Origin: Beroe forskalii
Lineage: Eukaryota; Ctenophora; Nuda; Beroida; Beroidae
Assembly (NCBI GenBank): GCA_011033025.1
Contig: WFMF01000274.1
Span: 62,001-126,000 of the forward strand
Direction of reading: 5' to 3'
Length of the DNA stretch: 64,000 nt
Below are positions 44,677 through 57,286 of the stretch, piece after piece (within the stretch, counting starts at the first letter, position 1; every line of letters starts with the position of its first letter). The translations under genes were made by a program, and so were the position numbers. A model generated the notes under the pieces. That model saw only the letters and a list, made by a program, of their open reading frames with translations. It searched no databases and was not told the DNA's origin.

Positions 44677-46500
44677 TAGTTTAATTGAAAGTTTAAAAAG
44701 TTCAGAAGATTTTTACATCATGCTGAATAAAAGTTATCGAGTTTTTGATCGAATTGTAAAATTAATCAATAGTCTTTCATCGCTGTGCTTTCCACGATCA
44801 AGAATCTTTCATGCAAGTTTCAAATTTTAATTTTCTTGAGTTCATTCAATAACTCAACATCTGAATCTGATGATAATTCAGTATTGGAATGTCTGTAAAA
44901 GTGTTATATGTACATATTTAAGAAATGACTGATTTGTGGACTAATAATTGATGAGTGAAAAATGAGCACATTCTTCTGCTGATGAAGTTTTTATGAGCTC
45001 TCGAGTCTTATTTTTCTGCCTGCTTAATAAAGTTTTTCATTCCGTACGCCGTATTATGTAAACCATCTTCACTTCACAAGTGTATTAACAGTCAGACCCA
45101 GCATATATACAGTGATTTACAACAAAACTGTCTATTATGACATGAAATCTCTATATTATATTTCGCCCTATCTAAGAATCTGGGAAGGATTGTGTTTGAC
45201 TCCATCAATTTTCACCCGTTACGAGCTATGACAGTGTCGTCATTTCTGTACGGCCATTTCACGCTCGTAACACATTACTTCCAGTGGTCGGTACCCGCTG
45301 GTAAATTAATTGCATGTTACAATACTAGAGTAGTAGTAGTAGTGCGATGATTCGCGTGTTGCCACTGCGCACGTGTAAGTTAACAGGTGTTGCTGTATCG
45401 TGTGCTAGCGTGTTCCGTAGGTGATGTGTGTCGTGGTGACGTCATTATCATGAATTAGAGTAGTCAGTTGATGTCGTCGAAACATTTATTTATCTGTGCA
45501 CAGGGGTGTGAATGTATTGATTCAATATAGTTTCTACCTACTTGAAGAGTTCAACTAATTGTATCTTTATCCGATAATTCCATTATCTATTGAGTTTAAA
45601 CAGCACATTTAAATTTGTATGGGAGCGTAAGTTTTACAGCTCGTTTTTAACTCTGCTACTATTTTACTATTTTAATTCTGCTACTATTTTATTGTAAACT
45701 GAGGGATAGATCGTTTCATTAACTGAGATTGTCTGTTTTTAATAAGAGTGTTGTGAAGTCAATTGCCGACTGTCGTGACCTGTGGCGTCCAGTTTGTGGA
45801 AAGGGGAACTGTGCCACTTTAAACAGGGCACGAATTCGCCCAATCTAGTGTTTATCAACCTTTTTTAATTAATTCTATTCTTTTGTTTTACACATTTTAT
45901 AACTTTTAATTACGGTATTGTACAAGATATTTCAATTCAATTGAAATGTGAATAGGAAAATGTAAATAGGAAAATGTGAAAATACACGCTGGTGTGTGTA
46001 TATTATTATTTCTCTGTTTTTCACAAAATAGCAACTTGCCCTCTACCCGTTTTCTGTTATTATTTTCTCATTTTCCAAATGACTGGTGTTATTTTCTGTT
46101 GTGAGAAGTTGGGTTTTAGTAGAATTGAAGCCGCTGTTTCGTAATGGACTTGGTGTTATTTGACACCGCGGCTGGTCACATTCTCCTTTCATAATAGCAG
46201 TTCTAAGGCAGATTTATCGCTTGCACCATGTTCTAATAATAGGCAACTTTTTGTTTTCCGAAGTTTCTTTTTGCAGTAAGTTTGAAAAGCTGTGGCGAGC
46301 TTTAGGTTAATGAGTCTTGTTGCTGTGTTGTATAGTGACTAAGAATTGACTCAGGATTTATATCAGTTTATCAGTAAGTTTGATAGATAAATACCTTCCT
46401 TTTAAGAGAATTCACTTCTGATTTTGCTACTAATAAAGTAATAATAAATTCACTGTACAGTTATCTTCAAATTTGAGTGTAAATTGACTGGGTTGCGGGC

Positions 46501-46839
46501 ATGGTCAGAGAAATCAAGTCGAAGGAGGAACTGGAAGCCATCCTATGTGACAACCCCGGACTGCTCATTGTTATCGACTTTTTCGCCACATGGTGTGGAC
46601 CCTGCAACAGGATCGCTCCCAAAGTGGCTGCCCTCGCTAAGGCAGACGAGTACAAAGATACGTGTATTTTCCTCAAGGTAGATGTGGACAAAACGGTGGA
46701 TATCTCGGAGGAATACGACATTCAGGCAATGCCAACATTCCTCTTTTTCAAGGACGGACAGAAGTGTGGTCAGTTTGTGGGGGCTAACGTGGCCAAGCTC
46801 AAAGCAACGATCAGTGATAACATTGCGGGCAAGATTTAG
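46501..46839 (+). CDS. Thioredoxin
   Basis: A single uninterrupted frame of 112 residues from ATG (context GCGGGCATGG) to TAG, close to the usual 105-110 of cytosolic thioredoxin. The redox motif WCGPC is at residues 31-35 after the DFFATW strand, the cis-proline at 78 (AMPTF), and the FFKDGQ and FVGAN segments are in the usual places. No signal or transit peptide is evident, so a cytosolic or nuclear protein-disulfide reductase is likely, recycled by thioredoxin reductase. The coding part has no intron; an upstream non-coding exon cannot be excluded. The frame has no base-run errors. Confidence 0.95.
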   Translation: MVREIKSKEELEAILCDNPGLLIVIDFFATWCGPCNRIAPKVAALAKADEYKDTCIFLKVDVDKTVDISEEYDIQAMPTFLFFKDGQKCGQFVGANVAKLKATISDNIAGKI

Positions 46840-49800
46840 CTGTTAGAAAATACAGTATATTTCAGCGTCAACAATGACAGCAACCCATTCAGTTTCAGCT
46901 GTAGAGCTGTCATTTGGTTAATTAAGTCCTTGTTCGTTATATAATGATTATATTATGTCAGAGACATTAAGTGTTTGTGGAAGTGTGGATGATGTTATTG
47001 TCAACTGGCGAGGTTATTATTGATGTTTAATTTGTGTATATTAACATTTTGAAGATGTATGTTTATAATGTCTCATGAGGTGTATATTGTCCTTATGAGC
47101 GTATGTAACATTTAGCAGACCACCCTAGCTGTAGCCAGGTGCATGCATTATCAAAGTACTTCAGAATCAGAGGACATTTTTCACGTATTGATGATTTTTT
47201 TGATTTCAGTGCGTAAATCTGCAGACTTTGGAATTCATGATCATATTTCTTGATAAAATTGGCGTTTCATTTCTATTCTCTATCATGAAATAGTCCTGAA
47301 CTACATCCCTAATCATATATTGTGCTGTCCGAAAGAGGTGTGTGTACCTAAGTGCACTGTTTGTATAGTCTGTCGGTATCGGACATTTTTTGTACTCGTA
47401 GCAACTATACGTTCGTTGTACGTCAAAATAATGTCAGCCCCCAGTGCAGAAGCTGCTATACTTTTCTCAATTATGTTTTGCTTTCTTTCAAAAGGTGGCA
47501 AATATAGTGCAATTATACTAGTTTTGTTGTTGAATTTCAGTCTTAAAATAGAATATTCATAAATAGACTCCTCAATTCTTGTTGACACCGTGCACTTTTG
47601 GTTGGTATACGTGCATTGAATGCATTTGAAAAGTATTGAAAATCGTTTCGCTGCTATTCTATTTTTATAATGAGACCCATCTGTTTATTTCAATCTATAA
47701 AACATCATTCGTCATGATAAACGCTAGCTTTATGATTATTATTACCTAATGACTAAATGATGACAGATGACGGCGTGTACTATTATTGATAGTCCCTCGT
47801 GAATATGATTGCTGGCGACAGCGGGACTATAGTAGCACCAGTCAAATGACTTCTTGACTACTTGGAACTTCGTTTTACGATGTTTGGTAGTCCAGCCCTA
47901 CAATCTGATATTAAAAAATTTATCACCAAAACTCATTATTCCTTCTCGACGTTTCCCCTAGATTCGAAATTTCGTGGAATTTAACCGATAAAAATGTGAT
48001 AGAATGTTGCGTCATGGCTCGATTGACTGCATTGCTGCACTAAGCTTAGCATTGCATTGTGATGTCATTATCAAAGTAAAGAAGTATCTCATAATGTGAG
48101 CAGTGATTTCCAGATCATCTTGAAATGCCGTACGTGAAAATCTCGCTGCGTTCCTTCACCTACTCTGTATTCTTAATCACCTTGTGCAGTTGAACTCGAT
48201 GCAGGAATCATGTTATCATTCATTTTAAATTGAAAAACTTATCTGTTATCGCTCTTATTCACAATGGGGAATTGATAACGCCGCTGGACAATTTACGATT
48301 TATTGTATTTCATTTTGTATTGTATTCCATTTTGTTAAAATGCAGCTGCAGCGTGAGTCCATTACCGCCATTACATAGAAATACTGCTGTTCTCCACTAG
48401 ATAGTGAAGTTAGAGTACCGCCAAACCTCTAACTCTCTTTCTCTGGTCACGTGTTATGTGCCACGTGTATAGGAGGTGTTTTGACGTCATTCATTGACCA
48501 TTCTGGGCCCTATGTGGGGGTGGATGTGACCTCACTCTCAACGAGGGATCATGTTACCTTCCCATCTGCCGTGTATCGCTTTCTGTGCCTTGTCAACGAA
48601 TAATCATTTCATCATCAGTTCAATCGTTTTTTTCAAACTTGCGTTCTGCACTTTAAACAAATTTTAAAATTCCTAATTCATGAAATGTTGGTAGAAGCTG
48701 ATGTTAATAACCTTACATAAACATTACTTTTAATTATATCCTATTTTTACTAGAAATGTTTAACTGCGTCGCATTGATTTTGGTATGATAAATGTGAATA
48801 TAATCATAACTTCAAGTTTTATCAATAAAGCAATACCAATACTCAAAAGTAACCCGAAAGTACATAAAATTCTCTTATCTGCTGAGCACATGATTTTCAT
48901 AATTTAGAATAATTCACTTTGAAATAAAATAATTTTACTTACTTTGCGTTGCTGTGAAATAGTCCTAATACAGCATAATGTTTTAAAATGCCCTATTTCT
49001 CTTGTAATGTAGTAATGTGTCGCTTTTCCGCCACTCTCTCAGCTCGCTGCTTCTCCACGAAATGCGATGTTAATGCATAACGCGTATTAGGCATGATGTT
49101 ATGAATCTGCTTTCATTGTCACTGTCTCACAGAACACTCTGCTTCGTAAGCCTCGATCAATCAAGTAGAACATCGTGTTATCAAGTATCGTGATGCACAT
49201 GAAAATACCAGTTGATCATTTTCTGTATGCTTGGAAAGTCATCTTCTAGGAATTGTGGTGGAATCAAACGTGCATCGTCGCACTCTACTGGTTATTTATT
49301 AAAAGTTATATAAAAGTTGGCACGAAAAATGTATTCTTTTGTTGTAAGTTTTGTACATCGCAATCCTATTTCTTTCTCTCCGGAATTGTATTCGTTCTGT
49401 TGCGACCTTTATTAATATTGCACCACATTAATTCGTGCTGTTGTAGGGCCTTCGTTTCTACTCGTTTCACAGTAATTATTAAGACCTGCTACATTCTCCC
49501 GTTTTACGGAATTATCGTGTTACACGACCGTAAAATACTCACTGCATAGTTTTGAAATTTGAGCACATTCGACACACCCTTCTGTGAAATTTCTCGATTT
49601 TTGCTTCGCTTTGTCAACGGGCTGAACACAAAAACCCAAACTTCGTGCCCTCGTGTTGAATATAGCTCTTACGATTTGGTGACAAAACATTGAACCCCCA
49701 AGTCATTTTCTACTGAACTTGTCTCAGTTAATTTCCCTCCCCTGATAAGGCCACCTGTGGACGGTTGAGCTCATCTTCAGTGCTATAATTCCTTGCACAA

Positions 49801-52570
49801 AGACTGGGGAATGGGGGAAAGGAAAGGCGAGCCCAAATCACATAATAATGCACAGACTGATAATTCCCAATCACATTTACTCAGTTACTCTTGCAATCTT
49901 TTTCCTAGAATCGACCTAGAACCCCAGTACAGAAGGAATGCCTAACTTTGTCGGAATGATTTTGAGGCTTGAACTCGGAAATGCCTGGATGTGCAGGTTT
50001 ACTGATCGGTATCCCTTCTAAGGAATACGTTAGGAAATGTTTGGATATCTACTCAACTGCAACTTCATTTCTTGTTCTTTGAACTATATTCGTTACTTTT
50101 CCCTTGGACTGCAACTTCATTTCTTGTACTTCCTTTATTTGTGACTTTCTTCTCTTGGCCATTGGTTCATAAGTTCTCCATGCAACACAATACTAGCCAT
50201 TTCATTATCACGTGACTTAAGAATTGATATGAAATCATCCTGCTGTTTCATGACGAAATATGTTCCCATTAAGTCACGATTCAATTTATTAGCATCTATG
50301 ATTTGTACCTAGGCATGTGTCATAACTCTATCAGAGCACCTGCTCATTTGTAATATGTGCAGTGTAATTAATTGGTTATTAGTAGCAGCTGGAAGCTATC
50401 GGCGGGTACCATCATTCAATACAACTCCTGCACCAACAATTCGCTGCTGAATCTGACGTCACTTCCATGAAAAATAACAGAGAGTTGTTCACATTGACTC
50501 GCCTGCGTTTTGGCGTCCACTCCTGTCCTCTTCACTGCATCGGTACCGTGTAGCCTAGCTACCACAACTCATGTACCATGGAAGAAATACCGGGTCCTAT
50601 AGCGGTACGCTATTTTGCGGAATGGAACATGCATCCCTCGAGTCCATTGTGTGCTTTCCATTGAGCATTGTGTGCCGATTTAATGAGTGTTTGTCGTGTT
50701 ATACAGGGTTCAATGTTCATGAACCTTTACGCAAACGATCCTTGGAGCTTGGAATTTTGTCTATATTTGCCCATGCCTCGAATGATTATTGTCGATTTTG
50801 AAATTCTTTAAACTCGATTGAAAATCTTTATTTCTCCGTTACGGTTAAGTTTCACGTCGCTCACTGATCGCGCTCAGTACAGTGTTATAGTTTTTTAAAT
50901 CTCTGTGTTTCTTAGCTCTGCAGTTTTCTTGATAGTTCAGTACCTACTCAGGAGCAATGTGACTCGTTCAACACTCCAATGACGCAATCTACTGATGACG
51001 ATTACAATATCGATGGAAGGTAATGTCAACCGTGTATAGTGTAGTGAAGCTAGACTTTGTCCCTATGAATTTACTTTGAAATGTTGCATTCAATTGCCTC
51101 CCGTATGCAGCTATCTTGGCTATTTGACAGTCGACACTTTCCCTCAAATTGCCATGAGTAGCTGATGCAAGGGTCAATGCCTGTCAATTTGCAGGGCAAA
51201 ATTGATAATAAACTTCACCATAATTACCATGTTTCATTCAAACAGTTTCACTGCCGCCTTGTGAATGTGATGTGAAGAAGTTTTGTGAAATGATAATCAA
51301 ATTAACTTATTGGCCCTTATTTAACCGGCCTTTTAATCCGGCATTTTTGACAAAAATTGATCAAGTGCCATTTGGTCTGTAAAGTGTGTAAGGGCCGTTA
51401 GATTATATACGGGGCCCTTATAAATAATCTAACGGCCCACACATTAAAGACCAAATTAAGGGCCGATAAGGTATAAGAAAGCTGTGTCGCCCAATGCCCG
51501 TGATGCAAGTAAAGCACTGTTATAGGTGTGAAATCGTGCTTGTTATTGGATGTGTTCGGCATTTTAATTTAAAATAAACTGTTAATTAGACAAACATATT
51601 TCATCAGTTCTCGTATTCTCGTTTTGTGATTGTTTTAATTCCCTACGTGTCTTAGAGCTTTAATAAAGCGCAGCTTCTCGATTTATTTCTTAACACAATA
51701 TAACACCGCCAGAAATAGTAACACTTTAAATTCGTTGTACAAATTTAGAATAATTGTTCCACAGATTGTTAAATGGTAACAAGTATTTATTTACTACCCA
51801 GACTGGAATAACAAATTGTAAGTAACAAGTATGATTTAGTTGCATGACATGCAATATTACAATACGCATGTTGACTCATATCAAAGAATTACCTAGAATC
51901 TACTCCGTCGTTATTTTAGACTGTCTTTTAGTATTCAATGTATTAATAACTGTATTCTATTGCTCGAGAGAAAGAATCGTCTTGAAGTGTCCAAAATTGG
52001 TCTGTACGATTTATATAAAAGGGACGGGGTTCTCCAATCCACAGTATCTAAATACCAACATGCTTTTGTTTCTTATTAATATTCGGGCCTGATCAGTGAT
52101 CATAACTTTTGAAACGAAAAGTACGCAACGATTTAGGGAAATTTTCGGAACCTTTCCATTGTTCGGATCCTCAAGACAATCTTTGAATCATGGTGAGAAT
52201 GATTGTTCACAAAGTACAAGCCCATTATAATCTCCCAACTGCAAAACTAGCTGATTGATGTCTGACCCCTCTGTACTCAATATCAAATTGCAGGAGGTAG
52301 GTAACTTTTGAGGTGGTTTTAAGTCAGCCATAGAAGATCTGCATTGATCCACCTGCACTGACAAGATCGTTAATTGATAGTAAGAATCTACCTCTTTACC
52401 AAGTTACTTGGTTGCTTTCTACTATTTCAAGTCACCGATCCACTGTCTCATAATACATACATAATACATGTCTCATAATACATACCCTCTCTCCTACCTT
52501 TCCCTAACTCAACCGACATGGATTGATCAGGGTACAGCAATTCTGTACTGTGGTTAGTAGATAAAAACTT
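46840..52570. other. Gene-free stretch
   Basis: Apart from the palindrome at 51308-51472 I see no feature I can support. The sequence is AT-rich with short random open frames. Upstream exons of the gene ending at 53262 probably lie here or further left, but none could be recognised. Confidence 0.45.
51308..51472. repeat. Palindromic element with TAAGGGCC ends
   Basis: Inner arms: TTTGGTCTGTAAAGTGTGTA with AGGGCCGTTAGATTAT on one side; ATAATCTAACGGCCC with ACACATTAAAGACCAAA on the other. Outer arms TTGGCCCTTATTT and AATTAAGGGCCGATAA also pair. The centre contains GGGGCCC. Confidence 0.75.
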
Positions 52571-53092
52571 CTGAACCCTCATCGGTTAACTGCTGTCTTC
52601 TAAGGCAAGGTCACTCCCCCATGTCAACCCTTTTGAACCCTCATCAGTTTAACCTCTGTCTTCTAAGATAAGGTCACTCCCCATGTCAACCCTTCTAAAC
52701 CCTCATCAGTTAACATCTGTCTTCTAACTTTCTAAGGCAAGGTCACTCCCCGTGTCAACCCTTCTGAACCCTCATCAGTTAACATCTGTCTTCTAAGATA
52801 AGGTCACTCCCCATGTCAACCCTTCTGAACCCTCATCAGTTAACATCTGTCTTCTAAGATAAGGTCACTCCCCATGTCAACCCTTCTAAACCCTCATCAG
52901 TTAATCTTTGTTTTCTAAGGCAAGGTCACTCCCCATGTCAACCTTTTGAACCCTCATCATTTAACCTATGTCTTCTAAGGCAAGGTCAATCCCCATGTCA
53001 ACCCTTCTGAACCCTCATCAGTTAACCTGTGTCTTCTAAGGCAAGGTCACTCCCCATGTCAACCCTTCTGAACCCTCATCAGTTAACCTCCG
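52571..53092 (+). repeat. 61-bp minisatellite ending at a 3' splice site
   Basis: About nine units of roughly 61 bp (CTTCTGAACCCTCATCAG, then TTAAC(A/C)TCTGTCTTCTAAG, then (G/A)(C/T)AAGGTCACTCCCC, then ATGTCAACC). The last CCCTCATCAG is the likely acceptor of the exon at 53093, whose first bases, TTAACCTC, belong to the repeat. Every unit therefore carries an acceptor-like site. Confidence 0.8.
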
Positions 53093-53262
53093 CGCTTTTC
53101 CAACTCTTCATCTCAAGACTGGCCCGATCCTCGCCCCATGACCCTCTTCTGAATGAACTACTTGACGCTGAAGAAGACAAGGAGGTTGGAGATGAGAAGA
53201 CTGGTGATGGGGTTGAGAGTGAGGATGACGATGAAGAGTATTTGGACTCCCAAGACTGGTGA
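53093..53262 (+). CDS. Last exon of an unidentified gene, acidic C-terminus
   Basis: An open frame from the CATCAG acceptor to TGA. It starts LTSALFQLFISRLARSSPHD, a helix-like segment, and ends in a strongly acidic tail (ESEDDDEEYLDSQDW). Codon use and the clean boundary make it exon-like. I do not recognise the family; acidic tails of this kind are found on many nuclear and transport proteins. Upstream exons were not found. Confidence 0.5.
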
Positions 53263-54056
53263 TTTCTGTGTGTTAAGAGCAGGCTCTGAATGTATCTCTG
53301 ATTCTCCATGATATGGCGCCAATCCTTTCAAAACGATCTTCCTGTTAATTCCTTTCATTAAATCGGGATCTTATTTGTGCAGTATTGAAAGATATTCGTA
53401 CATAATTGTTCCGTATCTGAACTGATTTTAGATCTAATGGTACTATCCATCAATCTAGAATTGGATGACTTAAATGTTTTCGAACTTGACTTGCATTGAA
53501 TTCTCTTGTTCCTCACGTTGTGAAGCCCATGTGCCATTGTTTGGCATTTCATCTTCTGGGGTCTCAATCTTTTGAAAAGCACGTGTTTACAAAATGATAT
53601 CCATGTTGCATTCACCTGTCAAAAGCACTTTTTGTTCATGATAGTTATTAGGTATTCAATAACCTATTTAGAATTTGAAAATTAAAACTTCTCTATAGAT
53701 TTACTAGAAATTATACCCAGTTAGATAAACTGTTGAAAATTAATCAAATGAACGGATTCTCAAAGGAAAAAATCATCTGACATGTTTTGATAACGTTTCC
53801 CTGGTCAACGTACATGCTTGAAAGTGTTTTTTATGCCAAGTTTAAATTGAAATCTTGGAATTTAATAATCGTTACTCAGAGTTTCTAGACTTTAGCCCAA
53901 CATTATTCCCCAACATCGCGCAGTGTTCGAGCTGTCATTGGCTAATTGCATCACAACTCGCAGATGTGTTGCTCCCAAAATAGCCTACCGGCAAAGCACT
54001 ATCGTTAATACGTGCAGTAAATGCACTAGTCTGCATAATATATTTATTTAAATAAT

Positions 54057-54977
54057 TTATCCTGCCGTTGTTAAACTACTGACACTAACTCTGCAAAGCC
54101 CATTCACAAACTCCTTAAAACTCCTAATGGTCCGATAGTAGATGACCGGATTACAGGTGAAGTTGAGGTACATGATGAACACAGAAAACATGTCAATATG
54201 TGCTAGTACCTCTGAGTTCCGTACAATGATTTCATCTGACATGAGGGCGATGACTATGTTGTAGGTGCAGTAGGGCAGCCAGGATACCATGAAGAGGACG
54301 GAAATCAGGACGAGGGACAGGGCCCCTTGGACCTGGAGACCCCTCGTTCTCTGCACGAACTTCATCAGCCAGATGGTGGTGAGGAGTATGGTGAGGACAG
54401 GTCCGGCAATTAGGATCGATATGGTGTACTGCTTCAGATCCTCGTGATGCGATGCCTCCAAGCAGTGCATGATGTTAGGACGGAACTCAAACTTCCAACC
54501 CGTAACTCCCAGCATGATCGCGTTGACTGCGACCGCCCAGATCCACACACACGCAACGATACGATAGCCCATCCTGCGGGATCTGAGGATGGATTTGAGC
54601 GGGTACTTCAGTGCCAGCATCTTGTTAACGTTCAGCCCGCAGATGAGGGTCATGCTGCCGACTGCTGTTAGATAGGTGAGCAGAGTGCACGCTTTGCACA
54701 TAAAGTCGCCCAGAACCCACTTCTTGGTAACATAGGCTGGTATGGCAAGACCAGCGTGCACGGTCATGTAGAGGCTATCAACCACGGCGAGGTTCTGAAT
54801 GAGCACTAGCGACACAGGGTCCAGGTGGATAGCTCGGTAGTGCCTGATGGCAACCAGAACGAAGGTGTTGCCTACCAGGGAGAGGAGAAGGGTAGCCACA
54901 GACCAGATGAGGACGAGGATGGCGGAGTGGGAGCTGGGTTCGTGGGAGTAGATCGTGTGCTCTGCTGGTAATGTCAT
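54057..54977 (-). CDS. Rhodopsin-class (class A) GPCR, intronless
   Basis: A single frame of 306 residues with seven hydrophobic segments. TM1 has GN (36-37) in SLVGNTFVL. TM2 has LAVVD (63-67). C94 or C97 and C172 can form the TM3-ECL2 disulfide. TM3 ends NVNKMLALKYP, so the DRY triad is replaced by NKM (118-120). TM4 has W145/W147. TM6 has SWLP (232-235) for CWxP. TM7 has CNPVIYY (NPxxY at 276-280). The N-terminus is short with no sequon. Ligand unknown; the fold suggests a peptide- or amine-type receptor of an expanded invertebrate family, but I cannot place it. The DRY change may mean altered G-protein coupling. Confidence 0.92.
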   Translation of the reverse strand: MTLPAEHTIYSHEPSSHSAILVLIWSVATLLLSLVGNTFVLVAIRHYRAIHLDPVSLVLIQNLAVVDSLYMTVHAGLAIPAYVTKKWVLGDFMCKACTLLTYLTAVGSMTLICGLNVNKMLALKYPLKSILRSRRMGYRIVACVWIWAVAVNAIMLGVTGWKFEFRPNIMHCLEASHHEDLKQYTISILIAGPVLTILLTTIWLMKFVQRTRGLQVQGALSLVLISVLFMVSWLPYCTYNIVIALMSDEIIVRNSEVLAHIDMFSVFIMYLNFTCNPVIYYRTIRSFKEFVNGLCRVSVSSLTTAG

Positions 54978-57035
54978 TCTGAGGGGGAGGGGTTAGTGAG
55001 TTGGTTGGTTTTACTGTTACTGTCGTGGTTTCCTGGTTTTCACTTCGCGAACCAAGGAGATTGAAGATATATCTAGACACTAACGTGAGAAGGTTGGCGA
55101 GAGACAGAGAAACGAGAGTTTAAGTTAATATCAATTTTAAACGATATAACAATGTACGTACAACATCTAGACCAGCTGGTGGCAATATAAATTCATGTAA
55201 TGCTGCTGAGAGCACAGCTTCAGCATTTCTGGCTGATATAATACCTATTCCCTGACCTCAAAACCCTAATTCAATAACTCATAATTGCCTGAGTCATAAT
55301 TGACCATCTGTTGACAAGTTCACTGCTGTGAAAACACGCTGCTGCAATGCTGTTATGAATATTCTTCTCATTCTAATTCTAATGAATAGTGGTAGGGGCT
55401 GGCATTATCTCATATGTACATTACCAATTAATAGATAAATACTCAGTTACTAATAAGTCACTAATTTATTAATTCAAGTCAATGTTTTGGATGAAATCTC
55501 ATTCACCTTTTAATATGATAAGCAAAAGATTTTTTTATTTCTGTGAATCGACTAGTGAACCTTTCATTGCTTGAAACGTGCCGTGCCGTAAGGACATCAT
55601 TCAATGAGTATTTATTTTATCGATTGACCGCTAACACATAGACGTCCTAAACTTCCATAAACCCATGAATTTTCGTCTTTCATCCCTGACGAATTACATA
55701 TTTGAAAACGCCAACTACACTGCATTAACCAACGTAGCAGAAATAGCACTTTACGAACTACTATTCATTGCACGTGCGCAAATATCTAATCTCCATGTCA
55801 GACCTATAAAGCAGGTATTCTTATAAGTGACTCGTCATGAGTATCAACATAATTATGAATGAGAAATGTGTGCTTAAATTTGAACATTTCAGGGGTTATA
55901 AACTATCGATAATCATCATGAGCCGGGCACAATCCAACGCCCGGAGATTACTATAATTATGATCATCACAAGTTTTTCGTCATGATCCTATTCATGTGGG
56001 GATAAGGTCATGGGTCCGGAGCTGCCGGTTGGTATATCAATTGACAATTCCCGGAATAAATATGCAGAGGCGGTGTACTTTATACATGAAAAGACATAAT
56101 ATCATGATCATTTCCTGATAACCAAGGTCAAATCTTCAATTTCCTTTCAATGATGGTGTTCAACTGCTGAAACGATGGTGATACTTAGATTTTCACTAAG
56201 TTCACCTGAGTACACAAAGATACATCGTCCTCTTTATTCTTTTCTAATTCTCCTGGCTTAATAAGAGACTTCTTCAGAAATGGATGATTAATATACTGAT
56301 CTTTCAAAAGAAATCGATCTAGCAAGTTTATGAAAAGAATCAATTTCGAGGAGCATTGAACCCGACAACCTGTCAGCTAGCCGCAGTGCACACCTTGGCT
56401 CTTGCTCAATGCCACTACACCAAACTACTCCGACTTGACTGATATTGTAAAGAAGTAATCGTGTAAAGCTTTGCGCTGTAAAAGGAGGAATTCACGCCAC
56501 AAATATGACGAATTTACGCCACAAGTATGACATATTAACACCGCAAATATGACAGATTTACACCACAACCATTGCCCGGCACTTTTCAGATTTAACAGTA
56601 TGGATAAAAGGATAAAGACAAAGGCAATATACACAAAATATCTCATACTCCTCCAAACCACGTGCATTAGCTCATTAGGTACTCTCATTTGACTTTTTTG
56701 TAAAACAAAAAAGCAATTAGAGATGTGAAAAATAGCTGTAAACTCCACGAATAGAAAGGGAATTAGGGAAATAAGGCTGTTAGGGAAGCGCCTTGCCCAT
56801 CAGTGCTAAACGTCTTACTAATGGTTGATAAACTATTGCTGGAGCTATGATCCTCCGTTATCAAAGCTGGCCCCCTCTCTCTTGTCTCAGTAAATTAGTT
56901 AATTCTAAGCTACTGTACCTTTCTCTTACCCCATTAAATATGTGAGAATCGTGCTCTCTCCCCCTCTTTTTGTAACCTTCTCCTATCATCATCTAATCCC
57001 TTACCACTCCATAGTATAGGGTTGAGAGAACCTAC
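54978..57035. other. Gene-free stretch
   Basis: No exon is supported. A minus-strand frame at 56425-56748 contains one hydrophobic segment (YFVYIAFVFILLSILLNL). Its first third overlaps a repeat shared with 41971-42021 and 30941-30990, so I do not call it a gene. The first exon of the CH-domain gene may lie here or further left. Confidence 0.4.
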
Positions 57036-57039
57036 TCTC

Positions 57040-57286
57040 TCTTTGCAACCCTTATCATCATTACCCCTTCCTCCTCCCAGGGTTGAGAACCTACTCTCTC
57101 TTTATTACCCCTCTCATCATCTCACTCCTTCCCCCTTCCCAGGGTTGAGAGAACTACTCTCTATAACTCCTATCATCATCTCACCCCTCCCCCAGGGTTG
57201 AAACCTATCTCTCCCTTTTAAACCCTCTCTTTTCTAACCCCCTCTTTTCTAACCCTTCCCCCTCCCCAGGGTTGAGAACCTGGCCC
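57040..57286 (+). repeat. Tandem units with acceptor and exon start
   Basis: Four to five imperfect units of 50-70 bp, each with a pyrimidine tract and CCCAGGGTTGAGA(G)AACCT, as in CTCCCAGGGTTGAGAACC. The last one is the true exon start at 57270. The upstream copies repeat both the 3' splice site and the first 10-15 exon bases. Confidence 0.75.

Larger units (their letters stand above)
41125..46500. other. Gene-free stretch
   Basis: I found no convincing exon. It holds the two inverted-repeat elements listed at 43483 and 44484, a CpG-rich patch at about 42178-42310, a segment at 41971-42021 related to 30941-30990 and 56686-56735, and TGACGTCATTATCATG at about 45437. A missing TM4-TM7 exon set of the adhesion receptor was looked for here and not found. 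Confidence 0.5.

Noticed and set aside
46467-46721. Minus-strand frame over thioredoxin
   Set aside because: Antisense shadow of the thioredoxin coding region.
49253-49549. 98-codon open frame
   Set aside because: Composition is that of translated AT-rich DNA; no domain, no exon boundaries.
56425-56748. Minus-strand small membrane protein
   Set aside because: One hydrophobic stretch in AT-rich DNA, partly a dispersed repeat, with no splice or domain support.
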